This document shows, one piece after another, positions 40,401 through 53,844 of a DNA stretch of 64,000 bases; position 1 is the stretch's first letter, and every line of letters starts with the position of its first letter. The DNA lies in the NCBI RefSeq assembly GCF_051020955.1, contig NW_027476346.1, positions 226,736-290,735 of the forward strand. Reading direction: 5' to 3'. Made by a program: the position numbers and the translations under genes. The notes below the pieces were generated by a model. It saw only the letters and a list, made by a program, of their open reading frames with translations. It made no database searches and was not told the DNA's origin. The DNA is from Megalopta genalis (lineage: Eukaryota > Arthropoda > Insecta > Hymenoptera > Halictidae).

Positions 40401-42144
40401 TTAGCTTCAAAACCAATGCGCAACAAATGGTTTAGCTTCAAATACTTGTGATATACATGATTGAGCATCAACTGCATGCGAGACAAACGTGATAGCTTTA
40501 AATCCATGACAAACACATGATTTGGCTTCAAATCAATGCGAAATAACATGATTTTGATTAAACTGCATGCGAAACAAATGAGTTAGCTTCATATCCATGC
40601 GAAACAAACGAGTTAGCTTCAAATCCATGCGAAACTCATGATTTAGATTCAAATCAATGCGAAATAGAAGGCTGATTTTCGAATCCATGCGAAACAAATG
40701 GTTTAGCTTCAAATACTTGTGATATACATGACTTAGCTTCACATGCTGGCGAAACAAACGAGTTAGCATCAAATACATGCGAAAAACATGATTTAGCTTC
40801 AAGTTCATTCGAAGCACATGGTTTAGCTTAATATTCATGCGAAACAAATGGTTCAGCTTCAAATACTTGCGATATAAGTAATATAGCTTCAAATGCTGGA
40901 AAAACAAACGAGTGTGCTTCATATCCGAGCGTAACACATGATTAAGCTTCAAATCAATGCGAAGTAGAAGACTTAGCTTCAAAACCAATGCGAAACAAAT
41001 GGTTTAGCTTCAAATACTTGTGATATACATGATTGAGCTTCAACTGCATGCGAAACAAACGTGTTAGCTTTAAATCCATGAGAAACACATGGTTTGGCTT
41101 CAAATCAATGCGAAATAGAAGGCTGATTTTCGAATCCATGCAAAACAAATGGATTACCTTCAAATACTTGTGATATACATGATTTAGATTCAACTGCATG
41201 CGAAACAAACGTGTTAGCTTTAAATCCATGCGAAACACATGATTTAGCTTGTAATCAATGCGAAGTAGAAGGCTTAGCTCCAAATCCATGAGGATCAAAT
41301 CGTTTAGCTTCAAATACTTGTGATATACATTACTTAGCTTCAACAGCATGCGAAACTAACGAGTTAACTTCAAATCCAAGAGAAACACTTTATTTAGCTT
41401 CAAATCAATGCGAAGTGGAAGGCTGATCATCGAATCCATGCGAAACAAATGGTTTAGCTTCAAATACTTGTGATATACATGATTTAGCTTCAACTGCATG
41501 CGAAACAAACGCGTTAGCTTTAAATCCATCCGAAACACATGATTTAGCTCCAAATCAATGCGAAGTAGAAGGCTTAGCTTCAAATCCATGCGAAACAAAT
41601 GGTTTAGCTTCGAATACTTGTGATATACATGATTGAGCTTCAACTGCATGCGAAACAAACGAGTTAGCTTGAAAAATACATGCGAAACACATGATTTAGC
41701 TTCAAATTCATTCGAAGCACATGGTTTAGCTTAATATTCATGCGGAACAAATTGTTCAGCTTCAAATACTTGCGATATAAGTAATATAGCTTCAAATGCT
41801 GGAAAAACAAACGAGTGAGCTTCATATCCAAGCGTAACACATGATTTAGCTTCAAATCAATGCGAAGTAGAAGGCTTAGCATCAAAACCAAAGCGAAACA
41901 AATGGTTTAGCTTCAAATCCCTGTTATATACATGATTGAGCTTCAACTGCATGCGAAACGAACGTGTTAGATTTAAATCCATGAGAAACACATGGTTTAT
42001 CTTCAAATCAATGCGATGTGGAAGGCTTGGCTTCAACTCCATGCGAAACGAATGATTTAGCTTCAAATACTTGCGAGCATAAGTGATATAGCTTCAACTG
42101 CATGCGAAACAAACGAGTTTTCTTCAAATCCAAACGAAACACTT
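37473..42144. repeat. Mixed second-family block with a 1,382-bp duplicate
   Basis: 38,145-38,655 matches 39,527-40,037 at an offset of 1,382 bp. The block holds many 31-bp monomers of the form CTTGCGA(A/G)CATAAGTG (37,860, 38,160, 38,311, 39,542, 39,693, 42,069), so the register changes often. GGCTGATTTTCGAATCC monomers mark it as hexamer type (for example near 38,748 and 40,670). A further 32-bp monomer lies near 41,669. There is no non-repeat sequence. Confidence 0.8.
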
Positions 42145-43790
42145 GATTTAGCTCCAAATCAATGCGAAGTAGAAGGCTTAGCATCAAATCCATGCGACAC
42201 AAATGATTTAGCTTCACATATTTGCGATATAAGTGATATAGCTTCAAATGCTGGAAAAACAAACGAGTGAGCTTCATATCCAAGCAAAACACATGATTTA
42301 GCTTCAGATCAATGCGAAGAAGAAGGCTGATTTTCGAATCCATGCGACACAAATGATTTAGCTTCAAATACTTGTGATTAACATGATATAGATACAACTG
42401 CATGCGAAACAAACGAGTTAGCTTCGAATCCAAGCGAAACACTTGATTTAGCATCAAATCCAAGCGAAACACATGATTCAGCTTCAGATCAATGCGAAGT
42501 AGAAGGCTTAGCTTGAAGTCCCTGCGAAACGACTAGTTTAGCTTCGAATACTTGTTTTATACATGATTTAGCTTCAACTGCATGCGAAACAAACGAGATA
42601 GCTTCAAATCCCTGCGATACACATGATTTAGATTCAATTCAATGCGAAGTAGAAGGCTTATCTTCGAATCCATGCGAAACAAATAGTTTAGCTTCAAATA
42701 CTTGTGATATACATGATTTACATACAACTGCATGCGAACCAAACGAGCTAGATTCAAACCCAAGCGAAACATTTGTTTTAGCGTCAAATCAATGCAAAGT
42801 AGAAGCCTGATCTCCGAATCCATGCGAAACAAATCGTTTAGCTTCAAATGCTTGTGATATACATGATTCAGCTTCAAATGCAGGCGAAACAAAAGAGTTA
42901 GCTTCAAAACCAAGCGAAACACATGATTTAGCTTCAAATCAATGCGAAGTAGAAGGCTTAGCTTCAAATTCATGCGAAAGAAATGGTTTAGCTTCAAATA
43001 ATTGTGATATACATGATTCAGCTTCAACTGCATGCGAAACAAACGAGTTAGCTTCAAAACCAAGCGAAACACATGATTTAGATTGAAATCAATGCGAAGT
43101 AGAAGGCTTAGCTTCAAATTCATGCGAAACACATGGTTTAGCTCAATATTCATGCGACACAGATGGTTTATATTCACATACTTGTGATAAACATGATTCA
43201 GCTTCAACTGCATGCGAAACAAACGAGTTAGCTTCAAAACCAAGCGAAACACGTGATTTAGATTCAAATCAATGCGAAGTAGAAGGCTTAGATTCAAATT
43301 CATGCGAAACAAATGATTTATCTTCAGATAATTGCGATATAAGTGATATAGCTTCATAAGCAGGCGAAACAATCGAGTTAGCTTCAAATCAATGCGAAGT
43401 ACAAGGCTTATCTTCAAATACATGAGAAACAAATTATTTATCTGCAGATAATTGCGATATAAGTGATATAGCTTCATATGCAGGCGAAACAAAAGAGTTA
43501 GCTTCAAAACCAAGCGAAACACATCATTTAGCTTGAAATTCATGCGAAACACATGGTTTAGCTTACTATTCATGCGAAACAGATGGTTTGTGTTGAGGTA
43601 CTTGTGATATACATGATTTAGATTCAACTGCATGCGAAACAAACGAGTTAGCTTCAAATCAAAGAGAAACACATGATTTACCTTCAAATCAATGCGAAGT
43701 AGAAGGCTTAGCTTCAAATCCATGCGAAACAAATGCTACAGTTTCAAATACTTTTGATAAACATGATTTAGCTTCAACTGCATGCGAAAC
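42145..43790. repeat. Duplicated segment, copy 1 (offsets 4,866 and 5,016)
   Basis: 42,145-42,854 matches 47,011-47,720 at an offset of 4,866 bp, and 43,045-43,790 matches 48,061-48,806 at 5,016 bp. The two offsets differ by exactly 150 bp, one pentamer cycle. The piece between the two matched stretches differs between the copies. Substitutions are few, for example TTGAGGTAC against TTCAGGTAC near 43,595 and 48,611. Confidence 0.88.
42557..43732 (-). other. Longest open frame: minus-strand decapeptide repeat, 391 residues, probably not a gene
   Basis: The minus strand reads about 39 decapeptides of the type LKLNHVFRMD, with the pattern (L/I/M)-K-(L/I)-(N/S/T)-(H/R/L)-(V/L)-(F/Y/L)-R-x-(D/N/Q). 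It is strongly basic and hydrophobic, with no signal peptide, domain or known repeat family that I recognise. It starts at an ATG that is itself part of the repeat (the FRMD methionine) and ends where a monomer happens to carry a stop, so neither end looks like a gene boundary. A 30-bp repeat with few stop codons gives such frames automatically. The partial copy at 48,053-48,748 is interrupted. Coding is possible but unsupported. Confidence 0.15.
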
Positions 43791-44484
43791 TAACGAGTTG
43801 ACTTCAAATCCATGCGAAACAAACGAGGTAGCTTCAAATCCATGCGAAACAAACGAGTTAGCTACAAATCCATGCGGAACTCATGATTGAGCTTCAAATC
43901 AATGCGAAATAGAAGGCTGATTTTCGAATCCATGCAAAACAAATGGATTATCTTCAAATACTTGTGATATACATGATTTAGCTTCAACTGCATGCGAAAC
44001 AAACGTGTTAGCTTTAAATCCATGCGAAACACATGGTTTAGCTCGAAATCAATGCGAAGTAGAAGACTTAGATCCAAATCCATGAGAATCAAATGATTTT
44101 GCTTCAAATACTTGTGATATACATGATTTAGCTTCAACTGCATGCGAAACAAAGGTGTTAGCTTTAAATCCATGAGAAACACATGATTTAGCTTCAACTC
44201 AATGCGATGTAGAAGGCTTAGCATCAAATCCATGCGAATCAAATGGATTATCTTCAAATACTTGTGATATACATGATTTAGCTTCAACTGCATGCGAAAC
44301 AAACAAGTTAGCTTCAAATCCAAGCGAAACACATGATTTGGCTTCAAATCAATGCGAAGTGGAAGGCTTAGCTCCAACTCCATGCGAAACGAATGATTTA
44401 GCTTCAAATACTTGCGAGCATAAGTGATATAGCTTCAACTGCATGCGAAACAAACGAGTTTTCTTCAAATCCAAACGAAGCACT
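43791..44484. repeat. Array stretch without a long duplicate
   Basis: Ordinary monomers of mixed family type (the GGCTGATTTTCGAATCC junction near 43,916), ending with a 31-bp monomer at 44,410. I see nothing else here. Confidence 0.8.
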
Positions 44485-46862
44485 TGATTTAGCTTCAAAT
44501 GAATGCGAAGTAGAAGGCTTAGCTCCAAATACATGCGAATCAAATGGTTTAGCTTCAAATACTTGTGATATACATGATTTAGCTTCAACTGCATGCGAAA
44601 CAAACGTGTTAGCTTTAAATCCATGCGAAACTCATGATTTAGCTCCAAATCAATGCGAAGTTGTAAGGCTTAGCTCCAAATTCATGAGAATCAAATGGTT
44701 TAGCTTCAAATACTTGTGATATACATGATTTAGCTTCAACTGCATGCGAAACTAACGAGTTAACTTCAAATCCAAGCGAAACACTTGATTTAGCTTCAGA
44801 TCAATGCGAAGTAGAAGGCTGATTTTCGAATCCATGCAAAACAAATGGATTACCTTCAAATACATGTTTTATACATGATTTAGCATAAACTGCATTGCGA
44901 AACAATCGAGTTAGCTTCTAATCCAAACTTCAAATCAATGCGAAGTAGAAGGAATGCGAAACAATCGAGTTAGCTTCAAATCCAAGCAAAACACACGATT
45001 TAGCTTCGAATCAATGCGCATTAGAAGGCTTAGCTTCAAATCCATGCGATACAAATGGTTTCGCTTCAAATACTTGTGATATACATGATTTGAATTCAAC
45101 TGCATGCGAAACAAACGAGTTAGCTTCAAATCCAAGCGAAACAAATTATTTAGCTTCAAATTAATGCGAAGTAGAAGGCTTGGTTTCAAATCCATTCGAA
45201 TCAAATGGTATAGCTTCAAATACTTGTGATATACATGATTTAGCTTCAGCTGCATGCGAAACAAACGATTTTGCTTCACACCCAAGGGAAACACATGATT
45301 TAACATCAATTCAATGCGAAGTAGAAGGCGTAGCTTCAAATCAATGCGAAATAGAAGGCTTATCTTCGAATCCATGCGAAATGAATAATTGAGCTTCAAA
45401 TACTTGCGAATATAAGTGATATAGCTTCAAATGCAGGCGAAACAAACGAGTTAGCTTCAAATCCATGCGAAACACATGATTTTTCTCCAAATTAAAGCGA
45501 AGTGGAAGTCTTAGATTCAAATCCATGCGAATCAAATGGTTTAGCTTAAAATACTTGTGATATACATGACTTATATTGAGCTGTATGCGAAACAAACGAG
45601 TTAGCTTCAAATCCAAGAGAAACACAAGATTTAGCTTCAAATCAATGCGAAGTAGAAGGCTTAGCATCAAATCCATGCGGTACAAATGATTTAGCTTCAT
45701 ATACTTGCGATATAACTGATATAGATTCAAATGCAGGCGAAACAAGCGAGTTAGCTTCAAATCCAAGCGTAACACATGATTTAGCTTCAAATCAATGCGA
45801 AGTAGAAGGCTTAGCTCCAAATACATGCGAATCAAATGGTTTAGCTTCAAATACTTGTGATATACATGATTTAGCTTCAACTGCATGCGAAACAAACGTC
45901 TTAGCTTTAAATCCATGCGAAACTCATGATTTAGCTCCAAATCAATGCGAAGTTGTAAGGCTTAGCTCCAAATTCATGAGAATCAAATGGTTTAGCTTCA
46001 AATACTTGTGATATACATGATTTAGCTTCAACTGCATGCGAAACTAACGAGTTAACTTCAAATCCAAGCGAAACACTTGATTTAGCTTCAGATCAATGCG
46101 AAGTAGAAGGCTGATTTTCGAATCCATGCAAAACAAATGGATTACCTTCAAATACATGTTTTATACATGATTTAGCATAAACTGCATTGCGAAACAATCG
46201 AGTTAGCTTCAAATCCAAGCAAAACACACGATTTAGCTTCGAATCAATGCGCATTAGAAGGCTTAGCTTCAAATCCATGCGATACAAATGGTTTCGCTTC
46301 AAATACTTGTGATATACATGATTTGAATTCAACTGCATGCGAAACAAACGAGTTAGCTTCAAATCCAAGCGAAACAAATTATTTAGCTTCAAATTAATGC
46401 GAAGTAGAAGGCTTGGTTTCAAATCCATTCGAATCAAATGGTATAGCTTCAAATACTTGTGATATACATGATTTAGCTTCAGCTGCATGCGAAACAAACG
46501 ATTTTGCTTCACACCCAAGGGAAACACATGATTTAACATCAATTCAATGCGAAGTAGAAGGCGTAGCTTCAAATCAATGCGAAATAGAAGGCTTATCTTC
46601 GAATCCATGCGAAATGAATAATTGAGCTTCAAATACTTGCGAATATAAGTGATATAGCTTCAAATGCAGGCGAAACAAACGAGTTAGCTTCAAATCCATG
46701 CGAAACACAAGATTTAGCTTCAAATCAATGCGAAGTAGAAGGCTTAGCATCAAATCCATGCGGTACAAATGATTTAGCTTCATATACTTGCGATATAACT
46801 GATATAGATTCAAATGCAGGCGAAACAAGCGAGTTAGCTTCAAATCCAAGCGTAACACATGA
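44485..46862. repeat. Duplicate pair with 1,292/1,233/1,083-bp offsets
   Basis: 44,485-45,477 matches 45,777-46,710. The offset starts at 1,292 bp and becomes 1,233 bp after a 59-bp segment present only in copy 1 (about 44,910-44,970). Farther right, 45,620-45,780 matches 46,703-46,862 at 1,083 bp, another step of exactly 150 bp. Both copies contain the rare monomer GCATAAACTGCATTGCGAAA and an unusual GAAGTTGTAAGGC monomer. Confidence 0.86.
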
Positions 46863-47010
46863 TTTAGCTTCAAATCAATGCGAAGTAGAAGACTTAGCTG
46901 CAAATCCGTGCGAAACAAATGGTTTAAATTCAGATACTTGTGATATACATGATTTAGCTTCAACTATATGCGAAACAAACGTGTTAGCTTTAAATCCATT
47001 CGAAACACAT

Positions 47011-48806
47011 GATTTAGCTCCAAATCAATGCGAAGTAGAAGGCTTAGCATCAAATCCAGGCGACACAAATTATTTAGCTTCACATATTTGCGATATAAGT
47101 GATATAGCTTCAAATGCTGGAAAAACAAACGAGTGAGCTTCATATCCAAGCAAAACACATGATTTAGCTTCAGATCAATGCGAAGAAGAAGGCTGATTTT
47201 CGAATCCATGCGACACAAATGATTTAGCTTCAAATACTTGTGATTAACATGATATAGATACAACTGCATGCGAAACAAACGAGTTAGCTTCAAATCCAAG
47301 CGAAACACTTGATTTAGCATCAAATCCAAGCGAAACACATGATTCAGCTTCAGATCAATGCGAAGTAGAAGGCTTAGCTTGAAGTCCCTGCGAAACGACT
47401 AGTTTAGCTTCGAATACTTGTTTTATACATGATTTAGCTTCAACTGCATGCGAAACAAACGAGATAGCTTCAAATCCCTGCGATACACATGATTTAGATT
47501 CAATTCAATGCGAAGTAGAAGGCTTATCTTCAAATCCATGCGAAACAAATAGTTTAGCTTCAAATACTTGTGATATACATGATTTACATACAACTGCATG
47601 CGAACCAAACGAGCTAGATTCAAACCCAAGCGAAACATTTGTTTTAGCGTCAAATCAATGCAAAGTAGAAGCCTGATCTCCGAATCCATGCGAAACAAAT
47701 CGTTTAGCTTCAAATGCTTGAGATAAAGCTGCTTTAGCTTCAACTGCATGCGAAAAAAACGAGTTAGCTTCAAAACCAACCGAAACACATGATTTAGCTG
47801 CAAATCAATGCGAAGTAGAAGGCTTAGATTCAAATCCAAGCGAATCAAACGGTTTAGCTTCAAATACTTGTGATGTACATGATTTATCTTCAAATGCAGG
47901 CGAAACAAAAGAGTTAGCTTCAAAACCAAGCGAAACACATGATTTAGCTGCAAATCAATGCGAAGTAGAAGGCTTATCTTCAAATCCATTCGAATGAAAC
48001 GGTTTAGATTCAAATACTTGTGATATACATGATTCACCTTCAACTGCATGCGTTACAGATGAGTTAGCTTCAAAACCAAGCGAAACACATGATTTAGATT
48101 GAAATCAATGCGAAGTAGAAGGCTTAGCTTCAAATTCATGCGAAACACATGGTTTAGCTCAATATTCATGCGACACAGATGGTTTATATTCACATACTTG
48201 TGATAAACATGATTCAGCTTCAACTGCATGCGAAACAAACGAGTTAGCTTCAAAACCAAGCGAAACACGTGATTTAGATTCAAATCAATGCGAAGTAGAA
48301 GGCTTAGATTCAAATTCATGCGAAACAAATGATTTATCTTCAGATAATTGCGATATAAGTGATATAGCTTCATAAGCAGGCGAAACAATCGAGTTAGCTT
48401 CAAATCAATGCGAAGTACAAGGCTTATCTTCAAATACATGAGAAACAAATTATTTATCTGCAGATAATTGCGATATAAGTGATATAGCTTCATATGCAGG
48501 CGAAACAAAAGAGTTAGCTTCAAAACCAAGCGAAACACATCATTTAGCTTGAAATTCATGCGAAACACATGGTTTAGCTTACTATTCATGCGAAACAGAT
48601 GGTTTGTGTTCAGGTACTTGTGATATACATGATTTCGATTCAACTGCATGCGAAACAAACGAGTTAGCTTCAAATCAAAGAGAAACACATGATTTACCTT
48701 CAAATCAACGCGAAGTAGAAGGCTTAGCTTCAAATCCATGCGAAACAAATGCTACAGCTTCAAATACTTTTGATAAACATGATTTAGCTTCAACTGCATG
48801 CGAAAC
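47011..48806. repeat. Duplicated segment, copy 2 (offsets 4,866 and 5,016)
   Basis: This is the counterpart of 42,145-43,790. It carries one additional 150-bp cycle in the middle (about 47,721-48,060), where the sequence diverges from copy 1 and includes the unusual monomer GAGATAAAGCTGCTTTAGC. Confidence 0.86.
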
Positions 48807-48990
48807 AAACGTGTTAGCTGCAAATCACAGCGAAACACATGATTTAGCTTCCAATCAATGCGAAGTGCAAGGCTTATCTTCAAATACATGAGAAACAAAT
48901 GATTTATCTTCAGATAATTGCGATATAAGTGATATGGCTTCATATGCAGGCGAAACAATCGAGTGAGATTCAAATCAATGCGAATTGGAA
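47431..48990. repeat. Clear example of the 150-bp five-monomer higher-order repeat
   Basis: The A-type monomer boundary (GAGTTAGCTT or a close variant) falls at 47461, 47611, 47761, 47911 and 48061, exactly 150 bp apart. It then falls at 48241, 48391, 48511, 48661, 48811 and 48961. The 180-bp and 120-bp steps in that series are single-monomer gains and losses. Between boundaries the order is A-B-C-D-E. The same 150-bp phase is visible in most of 4-16 kb, 42-51 kb and 54-64 kb. A frequent primed form of the repeat replaces E with a monomer containing GATAATTGCGATATAAGTGA and D with one containing ACATGAGAAACAAATGAT. Confidence 0.93.
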
Positions 48991-51615
48991 CGCTTAGCTT
49001 CTAATACATGAGAAACAAATGGTTTAGCATCAAATACTTGTGATATACATGATTTAGCTTCAACTGCATGCGAAACAAACGCTTTACCTTCAAATCCAAG
49101 CGAAACACATTATTTAGGTTCAAATCAATGCGAAGTGGAAGGCTTAGCTTCAAATACATGAGAAACACATGATTTATCTTCAGATAATTGCGATATTAGT
49201 GATATAGCTTCAAATGCAGGCGAAACAATCGAGTTAGCTTCAAATCAATGCGAAGTAGAAGGCTCATCTTCAAATCCATGCGAAACAAATGGTTTAGATT
49301 CATATACTTGTGATATACATGATTCACCTTCAACTGCATGCGAAACAGACGAGTTAGCTTCAAAACCAAGCGAAACACATGATTTAGATTCAAATCAGTG
49401 CCAAGTAGAAGGCTTAGCTTCAAATTCATGCGAAACAAATGGTTTAGCTTCAAATACTTGTGATATACGTGATTCAGCTTCAAATGCAGGCGAAACAATC
49501 GAGTTAGCTACAAATCAATGCGAAGTAGAAGGCTTAGCTTCAAATTCATGCAAAAGAAATGGTTTAACTTCAAATACTTGTGATATACATGATTCAGTTT
49601 CAACTGCATGCGAAACAAACGAGTTAGCTTCAAATCAAAGAGAAACACATGATTTAACTTCAAATCAAGGCGAAGTAGAAGGCTTAGCTTCAAATCCATG
49701 CGAAACAAATGCTATAGCTTCAAATACTTTTGATAAACATGATTTAGCTTCAACTGCATGCGAAACAAACGAGTTAGCTACAAATCACAGTGAAACACAT
49801 GATTTAGCTTCCAATCAATGGGAAGTAGAAGGCATATCTTCAAAACCATGCGAAACAAATGGATTACCTTCAAATACTTGTGATATACATGATTTAGCTT
49901 CAACTGCATGCGAAACAAACGCTTTACCTTCAAATCCAAGCGAAACACATTATTTAGGTTCAAATCAATGCGAAGTGGAAGGCTTAGCTTCAAATACATG
50001 AGAAACACATGATTTATCTTCAGATAATTGCGATATAAGTGATATAGCTTCAAATGCAGGCGAAACAATCGAGTTAGCTTCAAGTCAATGCGAAGTAGAA
50101 GGCTCATCTTCAAATCCATGCGAAACAAATGGTTTAGATTCAAATACTTGTGATATACATGATTCACCTTCAACTGCATGCGAAACAGACGAGTTAGCTT
50201 CAAAACCAAGCGAAACACATGATTTAGATTCAAATCAATGCCAAGTAGAAGGCTTAGCTTCAAATTCATGCGAAACAAATGGTTTAGCTTCAAATACTTG
50301 TGATATACGTGATTCAGCTTCAAATGCAGGCGAAACAATCGAGTTAGCTACAAATCAATGCGAAGTAGAAGGCTTAGCTTCAAATTCATGCAAAAGAAAT
50401 GGTTTAACTTCAAATACTTGTGATATACATGATTCAGTTTCAACTGCATGCGAAAAAAACGAGTTAGCTTCAAAACCAAGCGAAACACATCATTTAGCTT
50501 AAAATTCAAGCGAAACACATGGTTTAGCTTACTATTCATGCGAAACAGATGGTTTGTATTCAGGTACTTGTGATATACATGATTTAGCTTCAACTGCATG
50601 CGAAACAAACGAGTTAGCTTCAAATCAAAGAGAAACACATGATTTAACTTCAAATCAATGCGAAGTAGAAGGCTTAGCTTCAAATCCATGCGAAACAAAT
50701 GCTATAGCTTCAAATACTTTTGATAAACATGATTTAGCTTCAACTGCATGCGAAACAAACGAGTTAGCTACAAATCACAGCGAAACACATGATTTAGCTT
50801 CCAATCAATGGGAAGTAGAAGGCATATCTTCAAAACCATGCGAAACAAATGGTTTACCTTCAAATACTTGTGCTATGCATGATTTAGCTTCAACTGCATG
50901 CGAAACAAACGAGTTAGCTTCAAATCCATGCGATTCACATGATTTAGCTTCGAATCAATGCGAAGTAGAAGGCGTAGCTTCAAACACATGAGAAACAAAT
51001 GATTTATCTTCAGATAATTGCGATATAAGTGATACAGCTTCAAATCCATGCGAAACACATGATTTAGCTTCAAATTCATGCGAATTGGAACGCTTAGCTT
51101 CTAATACATGAGAAACAAATGGTTTAGCTTTAAATACTTATGATATACATGATTTAGCTTCAACTGCATGCGAAACAAACGCTTTACCTTCAAATCCAAG
51201 CGAAACACATTATTTAGGTTCAAATCAATGCGAAGTGGAAGGCTTAGCTTCAAATACATGAGAAACAAATGATTTATCTTCAGATAATTGCGATATAAGT
51301 GATATAGCTTCAAATGCAGGCGAAACAATCGAGTTAGCTTCAAATTAATGCGAAGTAGGAGGCTTATCTTCAAAACCAAGCGAAACACATGATTTAGATT
51401 CAAATCAATGCGAAGTAGAAGGCTTAGCATCAAATCCATGCGACACAAATTATTTTGCTTCATATACTTGTGATATACATGATTTAGCTTCAGATGCATG
51501 CGAAACAATAGATTTAGCTTCACACCCAAGAGAAACACATGATTTAAATTCAAATCAATGCGAAGCAGAAGGCTTATCTTCAAATCCATGCAAAACGATT
51601 GATTTGGCTTCAAAT
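48807..51615. repeat. Pentamer array with 840- and 990-bp duplicate offsets
   Basis: 49,031-49,636 matches 49,871-50,476 at an offset of 840 bp (28 monomers). About 49,626-49,850 matches 50,616-50,840 at 990 bp. The two offsets differ by 150 bp. The monomer GAATTGGAACGCTTAGCTTC occurs at about 48,983 and 51,084. No deviation from the repeat was seen. Confidence 0.86.
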
Positions 51616-52180
51616 ACTTGCGAATATAAGTGATATAACTTCAACTGCATGCGAAACAAACGTGTTGGCTTTAAATCCATGAGAAACACATGATTTGGCT
51701 TCAAATCAATGCGAAATAAAAGGCTGATTTTCGAATCCATGCAAAACAAATGGATTATCTTCAAATACATGTGATATACATGACTTAGCTTCAACAGCAT
51801 GCGAAACTGACGAGTTAACTTCAAATCCAAGCGAAACACTTGATTTAGCTTCAAATCAATGCGAAGTGGAAGGATGATCATCGAATCCATGCGAAACAAA
51901 TGGTTTAGCTTCAAATACTTGTGATATACATGATTTTGATTCAACTGCATGCGAAACAAATGAGTTAGCTTCATATCCATGCGAAACAAACGAGTTAGCT
52001 TCAAATCCATGCGAAACTCATGATTTAGCTTCAAATCAATGCGAAATAGAAGGCTGATTATCGAATCCATGCGAAACAAATGGTTTAGCTTCAAATACTT
52101 GTGATATACATGATTATGCTTCAACTGCATGCGAAACAAATGAGTAAGCTTCAAATCCATGCGAAACACATGATTTAGCT
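51616..52180. repeat. Short second-family island
   Basis: The island begins with a 31-bp monomer at 51,616 and carries GGCTGATTTTCGAATCC near 51,722 and related GATCATCGAATCC and GATTATCGAATCC monomers near 51,876 and 52,056. It is the last stretch before indels become common. Confidence 0.8.
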
Positions 52181-53844
52181 CCAAATCATGCGAAGTAGAA
52201 GGCTTAGCATCAAATCCATGCGACACGAATGATTTAGCTTCAAATACTTGCGATATAAGTGATATAGCTTCAAATGCTGGAAAAACAAACGAGTGTGCTT
52301 CATATCCAAGCGAAACAGCTGATTTAGCTTCAAATTAATGCGAAGTAGGAGGCTTTAGTTTCAAATCCATGCGAAACAAAAGGATCAGCTTCAAATAATT
52401 GTGATATACGTGATTTTGCTTCAACTGCGCAAAACGAGTTGGCTTCAAATCCAAGCGAATACATGATTTTGCTTCAAATCAATACGAAGTAGGAGGCTTA
52501 GCTACAAATTCATGCGAAACGAATGATTTATTTTCAAATACTGGCGAATATAAGTGATATTGAGTTCAAATGCAGGCGAACAAAACGAGTTAGCTTCAAA
52601 TCCAAGCGAACACATGATTTAGCTTCAAATCAATGCGAAGTAGAAGGCTAATCTTCAAATCCATCCAAAACAAATGTTTTAGCTTCAAATACTTGTGATA
52701 TACATGATTTAGCTTTAAATGCAGCCGAAACGAACGAGTTAGCTTCACATCCATGCCAAACACATGATTCAGCTTCAAATTCATGACAATCACATGGTTT
52801 AGCTCATAGCTTCATATTCTTGCGAAACAGATGGTTTAGATTCAGATACTTGAGATAAACATAAATTAGTTCAACTGCAAGCGATACAAACGAGTCAGTT
52901 TCAAATCGCAGCGAAACACATGATTTAGCTTCGAATCAAATGCGAAGTAGAAGGCTTAGCCTAAAATCCATGCGAAACGAATGGTTTAGCTTCAAATACT
53001 TGTGATATACATGATTTAGCTTCAATTCAATGCGAAGTAGAAGGCTTAGCCTAAAATCCATGCGAAACGAATGGTTTAGCTTCAAATACTTGTGATGTAC
53101 ATGATTTAGCTTCAATTCAATGCGAAGTAGTAGGCTTAGCTTCAAATACATGAGAAACAAATGATTTATCTTCAGATAATTGCGATATATGTGATATAGC
53201 TTCAAATGCACGTGAACAATCGAGTTAGATTCAAATCCAAGCGAAATACATGATTAGTTTCTAATCAATGCGTAGTGGTAGGCTTAGCTTCACATACGTG
53301 AGAAACAAATGTTTTAGCTTCAAATACTTGTGGTATACATGATTTAGCTTCAGCTGCATGCGAAACAAACGAGTTATCTTGAAATCCAAGCGAAGCACAC
53401 GATTTAGCTTCAAATCAATGCGAAGTTGAAGGCTTAGCTTCAAATACATGCGATGGGAATGAGTAAGTTTCAAATACTAGCGAATAGAAGTGTTATAGTT
53501 TTCAAATGCATGCGAAACAAACGAGTTAGCTTCACATCCATGCGAACCACATGATTTATCTTGAAATTCATGCGAAACACATGGTTTATCTTAATATTCA
53601 TGCGAAACAGATTGTTTAGATTCAGATACTTGTGATACACATGATTCAGCTTCAACTGCATGCGAAACAAACGAATTAGTTTCAAATCCATGCGAAACAC
53701 ATGATTTACCTTCAAATCAATGCGAAGTAGAAGGCTTAGCATCACATGAATGCGAAACAAATGGGTTCAGCTTCAAATACTTGTGATATACATGATTTAG
53801 CTTCAACTGCATGCGAAACAAACGAGTTAGCTTCAAATCCATGC

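Noticed and set aside
42557..43732. Leucine-rich repeat or other solenoid on the minus strand
   Set aside because: The ten-residue unit LKLNHVFRMD lacks the length and the LxxLxLxxN spacing of leucine-rich repeats and matches no solenoid family I know.
1..52180. Giant repeat protein on either strand (surface antigen or adhesin)
   Set aside because: Every frame is cut by stop-bearing or non-multiple-of-three monomers that recur many times. Changes fall on all codon positions and no non-repeat terminal domain is present in the window.
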